DNA of 64,000 nucleotides, taken from contig JAHBUZ010000001.1 of assembly GCA_019637815.1 (NCBI GenBank), positions 62,001 through 126,000 of the forward strand, given 5' to 3'. A program made the translations under genes and the position numbers. Shown in pieces: positions 36,958 to 46,497 of this stretch. Numbering within the stretch: the first letter of the stretch is position 1; each line of letters opens with the position of its first letter. This DNA comes from Chloroflexota bacterium. GTDB taxonomy: Bacteria; Chloroflexota; Limnocylindria; Limnocylindrales; CSP1-4. Below the pieces are notes generated by a model, which saw nothing but the letters and a program-made list of their open reading frames with translations, did not search any database and was not told where the DNA came from.

Positions 36958-38973
36958 ATGGGTGGCATGTCCTTCGCGGCGGATCCGCACGCCGGTATCG
37001 CTGCCGTGACCCAGGCCGGCTCCACCGAGCAGCTGCTGCTGACGCTGCTGCTGGTGCTGCCCATCGTCGGGTTCACGCTCACCGTCGTCCTCGGTCGACG
37101 CCTCTCGCGACCCTGGATCATCGCGGTGCCCACCATCATCGTCGTCTGGGCCATCGCGACCTACCTGTCGGTCCAGGCGCTCATCGGGGATGCGTTCCAC
37201 GGCGGCGCCATCCAGACCACGATCTACGAGTGGATCCCGGCGGGTGCCTTCAGCGTCTCGTTCGACCTGTTCTTCGACAACCTGACGGCGGTGATGCTCC
37301 TGGTCGTCACGACCATCGGCATGCTCGTGCACGTGTACTCCATCGGGTACATGGCCCACGACCCCGGCAAGTGGCGCTTCTTCGCGTACCTCAACCTGTT
37401 CATGTTCAGCATGCTGCTGCTGGTGCTGGCCGCGAACTTCCTGCTCGTGTTCGCCGCCTGGGAGCTGGTGGGCCTGTCGAGCTACCTGCTCATCGGCTTC
37501 TGGTACCACAAGCGGAGCGCGGCGCTCGCCAACAAGAAGGCATTCCTGGTCAACCGCGTCGGCGACATCGGCTTCGCGCTCGGCATCATGGCCATCTGGA
37601 CCACCATCGGCACGCTCGACTTCGTGCAGGTGTTCGACCTCCTGCCGGCGCAGCTCGCGGGCGGCCACATCGAGCAATGGATGATGGTCGGCATCTGCCT
37701 GCTGCTGTTCTGCGGCGCGATGGGCAAGAGCGCCCAGTTCCCGCTCCACGTCTGGCTGCCGGACGCCATGGAGGGCCCGACCCCCGTCAGCGCCCTGATC
37801 CACGCGGCCACCATGGTGAACGCCGGTGTCTACCTCGTGGCACGCAGCAGCCCGCTGTTCGCCACCGCACCGGAGGCGCTCATCCTGGTCGCGGCGGTGG
37901 GCATCTTCACGGCCATCTTCGCGGCGTCCATCGCGTTCACCCAGAAGGACATCAAGCGCGTCCTCGCCTACTCCACGCTGTCCCAGCTGGGCTACATGTT
38001 CGCCGCGCTGGGCGTGGGGGCCTGGACGGCCGCCATCTTCCACCTCGCCACCCACGGCATCTTCAAGGGCCTCCTGTTCCTGGGCTCGGGCTCCGTGATC
38101 CACGGCGTCCACGAGGAGCAGGACATGGACAAGATGGGCGCGCTGCGGCGGAAGATGCCCATCACGCACTGGACGATGCTCATCGGGTCGCTCGCCATCG
38201 CGGGTATCCCGCCGCTCGCCGGCTTCTTCTCCAAGGACGAGGTGCTGGGCGAGGCGTTCAAGCTCGGCTTCCAATGGGTCTGGCTCATCGGCGTGGTCGT
38301 CGCGCTCATGACCGCCTTCTACATGTTCCGGCTCATGGGCAAGACGTTCTATGGCGAGAGCCACGTCGACCCACACGTGGAGCCGCATGTCCACGAGTCC
38401 CCACCGACCATGACCGTGCCGCTCATCATCCTCGCGGTGCTGTCCGTGGTGGCCGGCGCGTACCTGGGCCTGCCGCTCGGTGACTCCACGATCCATCACT
38501 GGCTGGCACCGGTGTTCCACCCGGCGCTGGAGACGATGGGCGTCCACGCGGAGCCCTATCAGCTGTTCGGCATCGATGGCGCGCTCATCCTCGTGAGCGT
38601 CGCCGTGGCCACCATCGGCATGGTCGCCGCGTGGCGCATGTTCGGCTTCTTCCGCATCCATGACCGGCTGGACACGGTACGCGCGCTGACGGCGCGGGTG
38701 CCCACGCTCTACCAGGGCTCGTTCCACAAGTGGTACTTCGACGAGCTCAACGACCTGCTGTTCGTGCGCATCGGCGGACGGGTCGCGGACGCGTTCGCGT
38801 GGTTCGACGTGCACATCATCGACGGTGCTGTGAACGGCGTCGCGACGCTCACCCGCCGGGCCGGTGACGAGGTCCGCCAGTCCCAGACCGGACGCGTCCA
38901 GAACTACGCCCTGGGCATCGCCGGGGGCCTCATCCTCATCGCCGTGATCCTGCTCCTGGTGGGCACCCGATGA
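36958..38973 (+). CDS. nuoL: NADH-quinone oxidoreductase subunit L
   Basis: This 671-residue antiporter-like subunit pumps protons in the distal membrane arm. Family signatures include AAWELVGLSSYLLIGFWY (with the key Glu), FCGAMGKSAQFPLHVWLPDAMEGPTPVSALIHAATMV and STLSQLGYMFAALG. The C-terminal lateral helix region is present, with a His-rich loop before it (ESHVDPHVEPHVHES). Two ATGs (36958 and 36967) are possible. Its stop overlaps nuoM by 4 nt. Confidence 0.95.
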   Translation: MGGMSFAADPHAGIAAVTQAGSTEQLLLTLLLVLPIVGFTLTVVLGRRLSRPWIIAVPTIIVVWAIATYLSVQALIGDAFHGGAIQTTIYEWIPAGAFSVSFDLFFDNLTAVMLLVVTTIGMLVHVYSIGYMAHDPGKWRFFAYLNLFMFSMLLLVLAANFLLVFAAWELVGLSSYLLIGFWYHKRSAALANKKAFLVNRVGDIGFALGIMAIWTTIGTLDFVQVFDLLPAQLAGGHIEQWMMVGICLLLFCGAMGKSAQFPLHVWLPDAMEGPTPVSALIHAATMVNAGVYLVARSSPLFATAPEALILVAAVGIFTAIFAASIAFTQKDIKRVLAYSTLSQLGYMFAALGVGAWTAAIFHLATHGIFKGLLFLGSGSVIHGVHEEQDMDKMGALRRKMPITHWTMLIGSLAIAGIPPLAGFFSKDEVLGEAFKLGFQWVWLIGVVVALMTAFYMFRLMGKTFYGESHVDPHVEPHVHESPPTMTVPLIILAVLSVVAGAYLGLPLGDSTIHHWLAPVFHPALETMGVHAEPYQLFGIDGALILVSVAVATIGMVAAWRMFGFFRIHDRLDTVRALTARVPTLYQGSFHKWYFDELNDLLFVRIGGRVADAFAWFDVHIIDGAVNGVATLTRRAGDEVRQSQTGRVQNYALGIAGGLILIAVILLLVGTR

Positions 38974-40538
38974 TCGACGTCTCCGGTCTGCCGATCCTCT
39001 CGCTCATCATCTTCGCGCCGCTCGTCGGGGCGATCGCGCTCGCCTTCGTGCCCGGCGACAACGTCCGCCTGGTCAAGCAGGTGGCGCTCGCCACGACGCT
39101 CGTGACGCTCGTCCTGTCGCTGCTCGCCGCGGTCGGCTTCGGCGCGGCCGCGGAGTACGTGCTGCCCGGCTCGGAGGGGTCGTCCGGCTTCCGGTACGTG
39201 GAGACCGTCCCCTGGATCCCGTTCTTCGGGATCCTCTACCGGGTGGGCATGGACGGCATCAGCCTGCTGCTGGTGGTGCTCACCACGACCCTCACGACCA
39301 TCAGCGTGGTCTACAGCTTCGGCCCCATCAAGACACGCGTGAAGGAGTACATGATCTCCTTCCTCGTGCTGGAGCTGGGCATGATCGGCGTGTTCCTCGC
39401 GCTCGACCTGTTCCTGTTCTACATCTTCTGGGAGATCGTCCTGGTGCCGATGTACCTCATCATCGGCATCTGGGGTGGCGCGAACCGGATCTACGCGACC
39501 ATCAAGTTCGTGCTCTACACCCTGGTCGGGTCGCTGCTCATGCTGGTCGCGATCCTGGCCACGGCGTTCACCTTCCAGGCTGCCAACGGCGGCGACTGGA
39601 CGGGTGCCTTCGACCTGCTGACGCTGCGGGCCGCCGGCGGCTTCGACCCCACGCTCCAGCTGTTCTGCTTCATCGCATTCTTCCTCGCGTTCGCCATCAA
39701 GGTCCCCATGTGGCCGTTCCATACCTGGCTGCCGGATGCGCACGTGGAAGCGCCCACGGCTGGCTCGGTGATCCTCGCGGGCGTCCTCCTGAAGCTCGGC
39801 GGGTATGGCTTCATCCGGTTCGCGCTGCCGCTGTATCCCCAGGCGGCGCATGACCTGGCGGGCATCATCGTGGTGCTGAGCCTCATCGCGATCATCTACG
39901 GCGCGATCGTGGCCATCGTCCAGCCGGACCTCAAGAAGCTCATCGCGTACAGCTCCGTGAGCCACATGGGTTTCGTGACCCTGGGCATCTTCGTGTTCCA
40001 GGAGCAGGCGCTCCAGGGCGCGGTGCTCCAGATGATCAACCACGGCATCATCACGGGCGCCCTGTTCCTGTGCGTGGGTGTCATCTACGAACGCACCCAC
40101 GACCGGACGCTCGCCAGGATGGGCGGTCTGTCCAAGCCGACACCGGTCTTCGCGGGTGTGTTCGGGTTCTTCGTGTTCGCGAGCCTCGGCCTACCCGGCC
40201 TCGCCGGCTTCGTGGGTGAGTTCCTGGTGTTCGTGGGCACCTTCGCCGTGTCACCCGTGGCCGCCGCCATCGCTGCCTTCGTGATGGTGTTCGCGGGCGT
40301 CTACCTGCTCTGGATGTTCCAGCGCATCGCCTTCGGCCCGGTCAGCGACTTCCTCAAGGGCCTTGGCCACCATCTGACCGACATGGATCGCACCGAGGTG
40401 CTCACCCTGGCGCCGCTGTTCGCACTGACCATCATCTTTGGCCTGTACCCCGCGGCCATCCTCGACCTCATCCAGCAGCCGGTGACCGACCTGCTCGTGG
40501 CCCTCGGCAGCGCTCCCGCGACGGGGCTCGTGCCATGA
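38970..40538 (+). CDS. nuoM: NADH-quinone oxidoreductase subunit M
   Basis: This 522-residue antiporter-like proton-pumping subunit has about 14 helices. FYIFWEIVLVPMYLIIGIWGG holds the conserved glutamate, KVPMWPFHTWLPDAHVEAPTAGSVILAGVLLKLGGYG the conserved lysine and TM7-8 region, and SSVSHMGFVTLGIF the TM10 loop. It overlaps both nuoL and nuoN by 4 nt. Confidence 0.95.
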   Translation: MIDVSGLPILSLIIFAPLVGAIALAFVPGDNVRLVKQVALATTLVTLVLSLLAAVGFGAAAEYVLPGSEGSSGFRYVETVPWIPFFGILYRVGMDGISLLLVVLTTTLTTISVVYSFGPIKTRVKEYMISFLVLELGMIGVFLALDLFLFYIFWEIVLVPMYLIIGIWGGANRIYATIKFVLYTLVGSLLMLVAILATAFTFQAANGGDWTGAFDLLTLRAAGGFDPTLQLFCFIAFFLAFAIKVPMWPFHTWLPDAHVEAPTAGSVILAGVLLKLGGYGFIRFALPLYPQAAHDLAGIIVVLSLIAIIYGAIVAIVQPDLKKLIAYSSVSHMGFVTLGIFVFQEQALQGAVLQMINHGIITGALFLCVGVIYERTHDRTLARMGGLSKPTPVFAGVFGFFVFASLGLPGLAGFVGEFLVFVGTFAVSPVAAAIAAFVMVFAGVYLLWMFQRIAFGPVSDFLKGLGHHLTDMDRTEVLTLAPLFALTIIFGLYPAAILDLIQQPVTDLLVALGSAPATGLVP

Positions 40539-42058
40539 CCATCCAGGAGTGGCTCGCGGTCGCGCCGTTCATGCTCGTGATGGCGCTGGGCATGCTGGTC
40601 ATCATCGTCGACCTGATCTGGCCGGACCGCCCGTCCCGGGTCACCGGCACGGCCCTCGTCGGCCTGCTGGTGGCGGGTGCGGTGACCGTCATCGCAGGAC
40701 CCATCCCGGGTATCGAGGGGCAGCTGCCGGCCACGGGTCAGAGCGTGCTGGACGGCGTCTATGTCCGTGACCAGCTGACGACGTTCCTGGACCTGCTGTT
40801 CATCGTCATCACCATCCTGACCGTCCTGTTCGCGCCGGACTACCTGGCGCCGCGTGGCCTGCCCGTGGGCGAGTTCACGGCCACGCTCCTGTTCGCCATC
40901 AGCGGCGCGATGCTCCTCGCCGGTGGCCACGATCTGCTGCTGCTGTTCATCGGCCTGGAGCTGCTCGTGCTGCCGGGCTATCTGCTGGCGGGCTTCGCCA
41001 AGCGCGACGGCCTGTCCACCGAGGGCGCCATCAAGTACTTCCTGTTGGGCTCGTTCTCGAGCGCGATCCTCCTGTTCGGGCTCGCCTTCGTGTTCGGCTT
41101 CACGGGGAGCACCCGCATCGACGGCATCGCCGAGCAGCTCCAGGCGGTCGTCGCGGGGAGCGCCACGTGGCCGGTGGGCCTGCTCATGGGGCTCGCGCTG
41201 ATCATCACGGGTGGGGCCTTCAAGATCGCCGCTGTCCCCTTCCACTACTGGACCCCGGACGCGTACCAGGGCTCACCGACGCCCGTGACGGGCTATCTCT
41301 CGGTGGCGCCCAAGATCGCCGCCTTCGCGCTCCTCATCCGGCTCCTCGTGGAAGCGCTCGGGCCGATGCGTGCCGAGTGGGGTGTCCTCATCGGCGTGCT
41401 CGCCGCGGTCACCATGACCGTGGGCAACCTGTCCGCGCTGGGGCAGGACAACATCAAGCGGATGCTGGGCTACAGCTCCATCGCGCACACCGGCTACATC
41501 ATGGTCGGCCTCGCCGTGTTCGCCGTGGCGAGCGACCCCTCCGTGCAGGCCGCGGGCATCCAGGGCGTGCTGTTCTACTCCGTGGCCTATGCCTTCATGA
41601 ACCTCGGCGCGTTCGCGTGCGTCTCCGCGCTCCAGCGACGGCCGGGGGTGACCAGCCAGATCGACACGTTCGCGGGACTCGGACGGCGCGCGCCGCTGCT
41701 GGGCGTCGTGATGACGCTGTTCCTGCTGTCGCTCGTGGGCATCCCGCCCACGGCCGGCTTCTTCGGCAAGGCGGTCATCGTGATCTCCGCCATCGAGGGC
41801 GGTGGCTGGCTCATGATCCTCGCGGTCCTCATGATGCTGAACGCCGCGGCGGCCGCGTTCTACTACCTGCGGGTGGTGGTCGTCATGTACATGCGCGAGG
41901 CGCCGGAGGGGGCGCGCAGCGTCACCGTGGGGACGCTCACCCAGGTGGGCCTGGTCATCGCCGCGATCGGCACCATCGCCATCGGCCTGCTGCCCGCCGT
42001 CACGAGCGCGACGCTCGACTGGACGATGGAGGCCGCGCGGAGCCTGTTCGGCGCCTGA
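40535..42058 (+). CDS. nuoN: NADH-quinone oxidoreductase subunit N
   Basis: This 507-residue third antiporter-like subunit has LLLFIGLELLVLPGYLLAGFAKRD, SSAILLFGLAFVFGFTG, KIAAVPFHYWTPDAYQGSPTPVTGYLSVAPKIAAFALLIRL and YSSIAHTGYIMVGL, all typical of NuoN. It is the last gene of the operon. No terminator with a T run follows, only short GC-rich repeats, so the 3' end of the transcript is not defined by sequence. Confidence 0.95.
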   Translation: MTIQEWLAVAPFMLVMALGMLVIIVDLIWPDRPSRVTGTALVGLLVAGAVTVIAGPIPGIEGQLPATGQSVLDGVYVRDQLTTFLDLLFIVITILTVLFAPDYLAPRGLPVGEFTATLLFAISGAMLLAGGHDLLLLFIGLELLVLPGYLLAGFAKRDGLSTEGAIKYFLLGSFSSAILLFGLAFVFGFTGSTRIDGIAEQLQAVVAGSATWPVGLLMGLALIITGGAFKIAAVPFHYWTPDAYQGSPTPVTGYLSVAPKIAAFALLIRLLVEALGPMRAEWGVLIGVLAAVTMTVGNLSALGQDNIKRMLGYSSIAHTGYIMVGLAVFAVASDPSVQAAGIQGVLFYSVAYAFMNLGAFACVSALQRRPGVTSQIDTFAGLGRRAPLLGVVMTLFLLSLVGIPPTAGFFGKAVIVISAIEGGGWLMILAVLMMLNAAAAAFYYLRVVVVMYMREAPEGARSVTVGTLTQVGLVIAAIGTIAIGLLPAVTSATLDWTMEAARSLFGA

Positions 42059-42460
42059 GCCTCGCCGTCGCGCCGTCGCGGCGTCCGTGTGACGGATGCG
42101 CTGGCCCACGAGCATCCATGGCGCGTGCGCCTCGCGGTCGCGCCGTCGCGGCGACCGCCACCCGGTTCCTGGGTCCTCGGACGAAGGATCCGACAGCGCG
42201 GCACTCGTCCCTCGCCATCCCACACGGATCCCGGGCAGAACGCCGACGCACCTCGTCACACCCGCCCGGTCCCCAGCGGTGCTGCCCACATCCCGGGCGG
42301 ATCGGCCACGGACCGGCGGCCACCCGGCCGATGCCTCGTCCTGTCGCCCGGATCCCGGGAGGGCCTCGCGGCCAGCGTCCGCAGCCCCGGATGACCCGGG
42401 CCGATCGGCCCTTGGCCGAGCACGGCGGGATGCGCCATGATCCTGCCCAGGAGGTATCAC
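42059..42460. other. Intergenic region after nuoN with a GC-rich direct repeat
   Basis: These 402 bases hold no convincing gene. A 23-bp word at 42061-42083 recurs with one mismatch at 42131-42153. Each copy contains CGCCG-TCG-CGGCG, able to form a short hairpin that might act as a weak terminator of the nuo operon. Frames open through the region have biased, family-free sequence. Confidence 0.4.
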
Positions 42461-42745
42461 ATGGAACGACCGCGCGACGACCTCAGCGCCGCCCAGCTCG
42501 CGGCGCTCGTGCCCGACGAGGACCAGGACCTGGACGGACAGCGGGTCGCGGATGCCGCGGACGACGTCTCGGCCGGGACCGCGCGCGGCGAGGTGGCCAC
42601 GCTCGACCCTCGCGCAGCGCCGCTCGTCGAGGACGAGCTCCTGTCCGACGCGTTCGACCTCCTGCCCGGACCGGACACGACCGACCTCGACGGCCCCGAC
42701 GAGGATGACCCCGAGGCCTGGCTGGACGAGCGCACGGACCGATGA
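42461..42745 (+). CDS. Small acidic protein, function unknown
   Basis: This 94-residue, strongly acidic protein (repeated Asp/Glu with Leu, for example DLDGPDEDDPEAWLDE) has no signal peptide or membrane helix and no family I recognise. The ATG at 42461 is chosen because AGGAGGTATCAC immediately before it matches the 16S rRNA tail very well; such a ribosome site is rare in this window and is the main reason to believe the gene. Low sequence complexity suggests a disordered, possibly nucleic-acid-mimicking or charge-buffering protein, which is speculation. Confidence 0.6.
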   Translation: MERPRDDLSAAQLAALVPDEDQDLDGQRVADAADDVSAGTARGEVATLDPRAAPLVEDELLSDAFDLLPGPDTTDLDGPDEDDPEAWLDERTDR

Positions 42746-42906
42746 GCGGTCGATCCAGAGGCGAGCCCGGAGGGCGTCTCATCGCCGCGGATGGTGACGT
42801 CCACCGGCGATGATCACCGGCTCCGGGTAGCGATCGGTCGGGCCAGGCCCGACTCGAGGGCCGTGGACTCATGCGCGTGATGCTCGCATGCGAGACCGTC
42901 GTCGCC

Positions 42907-42912
42907 TATCGT
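42907..42912 (+). promoter_or_regulatory. -10 hexamer TATCGT
   Basis: TATCGT lies 37 nt before the ATG at 42950, with AGAGGA as ribosome site in the predicted leader. Confidence 0.35.
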
Positions 42913-42949
42913 GGTCCCGGATCCACGATGATGCGCAACGAGAGGACGG

Positions 42950-44378
42950 ATGACGGGCAGCCGGACGGTGGTGGCGCTGGTGGTCGCCAGCGTGCTGGGG
43001 CTCGCGACGGCGATCACCGCACACGCTGCCGAGCCCGAGCCGGAGGCGCCTCGCTGGGGACTGTTCGTCGACGCGGAGCGAGAGGTCGGCAGCGGCATGG
43101 TCGCGGTGGACCGCCAGGACGGCATCCACATCGCGTACAGCCACCGCGCGCCCCTCGCCGAGGACCCCACGGCGGGCTGGCTGTATTGCCCGGTGGATGC
43201 CGCATGCGGGAGCGGCGAGGGATGGATCGGCACGGAGCTGGGCACGAACGTCCTGCGCGTGATGCTCGCGACGACCCGCGTGGGAGCCCCTCGCCTGCTC
43301 ATCGAGCAGTCGGGCACGAACGGCGGCAAGGACTATCACTACGCCGCCTATGACACCGACTGCGGGAACCCGGCCAGCTGGCAGGTTGGCTTCGTCACCC
43401 GGACCTGGGGGACGGAGATCGGCGATGCGTTCCTGGAGACCCACACGCGACACGGGTTCGCGCTCGATGACCAGGACCGACCTGGATTCGTGTTCGACGA
43501 CCGCGACTACCTGCGCGAGCCGGACCACGTCGGTGGCTTCTACACCTGGTGCGAGACGGCCTGCGCCGCCGGCACGCCCGAGTCGCCGACATGGCGTGAG
43601 GTCGACATCGGGGGCGGTGCACCGGGCGACAGGGACATCTACTCCCTGCCCGCGCTCCGGGTACACGAGCAGCGGTCGGCCGCGCGTCCTCGTGGAGGTG
43701 ACCACGGGCGATGCGGGGGCCGCGCCCATGGGCATCGTGTACAAGACATGCGATACCGACTGTGACCAGAGTGCCTCGTGGACGCACACACCCATCGCCG
43801 ACCGTGGCTACGAGATGGATGTCTCGTGGGACCTGGTGCTCGATGCGGATGATCGCGCCCATGTCGCGCTCTACCAGGGTAGTCTCCTCGACGCTCAAGG
43901 TCATCGATTGTTCCCCCTGACCTGCACCATCGACTGCGACGATGCCGGCAGCTGGCGGACGCTGGACCTGGGCCTCGAGCGAGGGCAGGGCGAGTCGCCC
44001 GACATCGAGCTCCAGCCCGACGGCCGGCCCGCCATCAGCTACCTCCGCGGCGGATCCGCCGTCCAGCTCCTGCGCTGTATCGCTGACTGCGCCGACGCAG
44101 GCGGCTGGCGGAACAGCGTGCTCGACACCGCGACCGACCTCGAGACCGACTTCCCGGTGGCACACCCGGTGACCTGTGAGGCGGGCTTCTGGGATACCGA
44201 GAGCACGCGGCTCGCGATCGACAGTCGAGGTCACCTGCGCGTCGTCGCCGACGCCGCCTACCAGGCACGCTGTCTCTACGAAGACCCCAAGCGCCCGGAC
44301 GACCCTCCGATGTCACGCTTCCACGAGGTACACCACGCGGTGCGGCTCCTGCTCTGGGACGTGCCACCACTCGCCTGA
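42950..44378 (+). pseudogene. Secreted Cys-Trp repeat protein, interrupted by one frameshift
   Basis: Two overlapping frames encode one protein of about 475 residues. The first frame starts with a signal peptide (VVALVVASVLGLATAITAHA) and makes sense up to LPALRV (near 43660). The second becomes sensible at SGRPRVLVEV and runs to 44378. Removing one base within about 43661-43675 would join them. Both halves share a repeat ending in C-x3-C-x5-W, such as TCDTDCDQSASW, RCIADCADAGGW and WCETACAAG, six copies in all. This suggests a disulfide-stabilised beta-propeller-like exported protein. The shift may be a real mutation, a +1 recoding site or a sequence error. Function unknown. Confidence 0.7.
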
Positions 44379-44459
44379 CGACATCGATGGGCGCTCTCCC
44401 AGGATGGGACCGGATCGGGAGATCGCTGGGAGTCGCCCCTCGCCTCGACCGCGGAACTG

Positions 44460-45350
44460 CTACGAGGCCTGATGGAGGCGGCGCACGAGCGCCACGAGGA
44501 ACCCGGCGACCGCATGCGGATCGGCCAGACGCGCATCCACCGCATGGTCGGTGTCCTCCACCGCGTCGGCGCGCGTGCCCACGCCGATGGCCAGACCATG
44601 GAGACGACCTGCTCGGCGCGCCTGGCGCAGGACCTGGAACGCGGGGACGTCCGTGCTGTCGTCGCCGAGCATGAGCGCGACCCCGGGTCGGTGGGTCTGG
44701 ACGAGGTGCTCCAGCGTGGTGCCCTTGTCCGGGGCGCCGGGGGGTCGCAGCTCCAGCGAGCGACGACCCGGATACCGGACCAGGGTGCCGGCCGGGTCAT
44801 GGCGGTCGACCACCGCGCTGACGGACGTGCGGGCCACCTCGAGGTCCGGCGCAGCACGGAAGTGGAACGTGATGGCCGGCGGCTTCGGCTCGACCACGAG
44901 CCACGCCTCGGGGATCTCCCGGGTCACCTCGCGAGCGAGCGTCGCGGCGGTCGCCGGCCACGCATCCAGCGCGGGCAGCGTGACCGCGAGATGGTCGGCG
45001 GTCCGGCCCCGTCCCAGGTCACCCCGTTCGAAGCCCTGGTTGCCGAGGTAGGCGGCGCCACCCACGCGCACCCGTCGGACCAGGTCATGCGCGGTCCGTC
45101 CCGAGAGGAAGGCCACGCTGGTCGTGGGGTGAGCGGCGATCCGGCGCAGCGCCCGTCGAGCGGCCGGGACGATGGTCGCGGCCCACGGGTCGCGGAGCGG
45201 CTCGCCGAGCGTGCCGTCGAAGTCCGACACGATGAGCAGGGGGCCGGCATCGAGCGGGATGCTGGCAGCGAGGGCGCGTGGGTCCGTCACGGCACCCTGG
45301 ACGCTGGGGTCGTCGATGGGTGGTCCTGGCTGCGTGTCCGTCGGGTGCAT
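44460..45350 (-). CDS. otsB: Trehalose-6-phosphate phosphatase OtsB
   Basis: This 296-residue HAD-superfamily phosphatase removes phosphate from trehalose 6-phosphate. It has the nucleophile motif VSDFDGTLGE, SGRTAHDLVRRV, YLGNQGFE, ELRPPGAPDKGTTLEHL and the final acidic motif MLGDDSTDVPAF. OtsA is not adjacent. An N-terminal segment of about 35 residues precedes the first motif. The ATG at 45350 is supported by a minus-strand TATGCT 8 nt upstream. The gene is divergent from the sortase-like gene. Confidence 0.93.
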   Translation of the reverse strand: MHPTDTQPGPPIDDPSVQGAVTDPRALAASIPLDAGPLLIVSDFDGTLGEPLRDPWAATIVPAARRALRRIAAHPTTSVAFLSGRTAHDLVRRVRVGGAAYLGNQGFERGDLGRGRTADHLAVTLPALDAWPATAATLAREVTREIPEAWLVVEPKPPAITFHFRAAPDLEVARTSVSAVVDRHDPAGTLVRYPGRRSLELRPPGAPDKGTTLEHLVQTHRPGVALMLGDDSTDVPAFQVLRQARRAGRLHGLAIGVGTRADAVEDTDHAVDARLADPHAVAGFLVALVRRLHQAS

Positions 45351-45358
45351 CGAGCACG

Positions 45359-45364
45359 AGCATA
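45359..45364 (-). promoter_or_regulatory. -10 hexamer TATGCT, leaderless otsB promoter
   Basis: Read on the minus strand, TATGCT is followed by 8 nt and the otsB ATG. It lies only 9 bp from the opposed -10 of the sortase-like gene. Confidence 0.5.
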
Positions 45365-45372
45365 CGGTGCGC

Positions 45373-45378
45373 TAGCAT
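45373..45378 (+). promoter_or_regulatory. -10 hexamer TAGCAT for the sortase-like gene
   Basis: TAGCAT ends 9 nt before the ATG at 45388, so the leader would be at most a few bases. Confidence 0.4.
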
Positions 45379-45387
45379 CGGCGGCCC

Positions 45388-46497
45388 ATGTCCAGACTCG
45401 TGTCGCTCGTGGAGCGACTCGTCCCGGCACTCCTCATCGGCGCCGCGGTCGCGCTGCTGGCGGCCGGCCTCAGCAGCTGGATCCCGACCGGACCATCCCC
45501 GACGGATCCGCCGACCGCTGACGCGCCGGGTACGGACATGCCCGGGTCGAGCCCTGCCCGGACCAGCGTCCCGTCGCCGGTCCGGCCCACGCCCGGGACG
45601 CCTCGACCCGTGGTGCCGGACCCGACGCCGACCCCCACCCCCCCGCCGACCCCCACGCCCACCGTGGCGCGGACGACATCGCCGACGCCGGCCGCCGAGC
45701 CGACCCTCGATGCACCCCGCACCCCGGTGCCCACACCCATCCCCGTTCGGACACCAGCGCCGACAGCTCCGCCATCGGCGACGCCCCGGGCCACTGCCAC
45801 ACCTGCGGTGGCCACACCCCGATCGACAGCCGCCCCACTGCCCACTGGCACACCTCGGCCGACACCCACCGGCACGCCCGCACCGGTCGCCACGATCACC
45901 CCTCGACCGACACCGACCCCTGCGCCCGCCGCCACGCGTGTGCCCGCCGCCACGCCCCGACCCACGCCGACGCCCGCTCCGACGGCGACGCCTCCACCCG
46001 CGGTGGCCACCCGGATCGTCATCGCCTCGCTGGACATCGACCTGCCCATCATCTCGCGGGAGCAGCGGGTCCGCGGACAGGGCCCGGACCTGTACCCGCC
46101 CTGTGATGTCGCGCTGTACCACACAGCCTTCGAGCAGCCGGGGGTGACCGGCACGACCTACCTGTATGCGCACGCGCGGACCGGCATGTTCCTGCCGCTG
46201 CTCCGCGCGTCGGAGCGACGGGATGGCGCGTCCCTCCTTGGGGCGCTCGTCCAGGTCTACACCGCGGACGACCGGGAGCATGTGTACCAGATCACCCGCG
46301 TCAAGCGACATGCGCTCGACTTCTCCCTCGCGTTCGATGCGCCACCGGACGCACAGCAGCTCATCCTCCAGACGAGCGAAGGACCGCGCGGCACCATCCC
46401 CAAGCTCCAGGTGCTCGCGGAGCCCGTGGAGGTGCTCCCCTCGACACGGGCCGAGGCACGACCGCGCGCGCGACCACGCCCCTGCTACGAGCCCTGA
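45388..46497 (+). CDS. Sortase-like surface protein with PT-rich stalk; catalytic Cys replaced by Ser
   Basis: This 369-residue protein has an N-terminal membrane anchor (about 12-30), a Pro/Thr-rich stalk (about 33-205) and a C-terminal sortase-like barrel (about 208-348). The barrel has RIVIASLDIDLPI, DVALYHTAFEQPGVTGTTYLYAHARTGMF with the catalytic His at about 262, and LILQTSEGPRG. In active sortases this last strand ends T-L-x-T-C; here the cysteine position is Ser330. The protein may be an inactive sortase fold, a serine variant or a binding module. A PT-rich stalk this long is unusual for sortases. Its end overlaps the convergent exporter gene by 13 nt. Confidence 0.72.
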   Translation: MSRLVSLVERLVPALLIGAAVALLAAGLSSWIPTGPSPTDPPTADAPGTDMPGSSPARTSVPSPVRPTPGTPRPVVPDPTPTPTPPPTPTPTVARTTSPTPAAEPTLDAPRTPVPTPIPVRTPAPTAPPSATPRATATPAVATPRSTAAPLPTGTPRPTPTGTPAPVATITPRPTPTPAPAATRVPAATPRPTPTPAPTATPPPAVATRIVIASLDIDLPIISREQRVRGQGPDLYPPCDVALYHTAFEQPGVTGTTYLYAHARTGMFLPLLRASERRDGASLLGALVQVYTADDREHVYQITRVKRHALDFSLAFDAPPDAQQLILQTSEGPRGTIPKLQVLAEPVEVLPSTRAEARPRARPRPCYEP

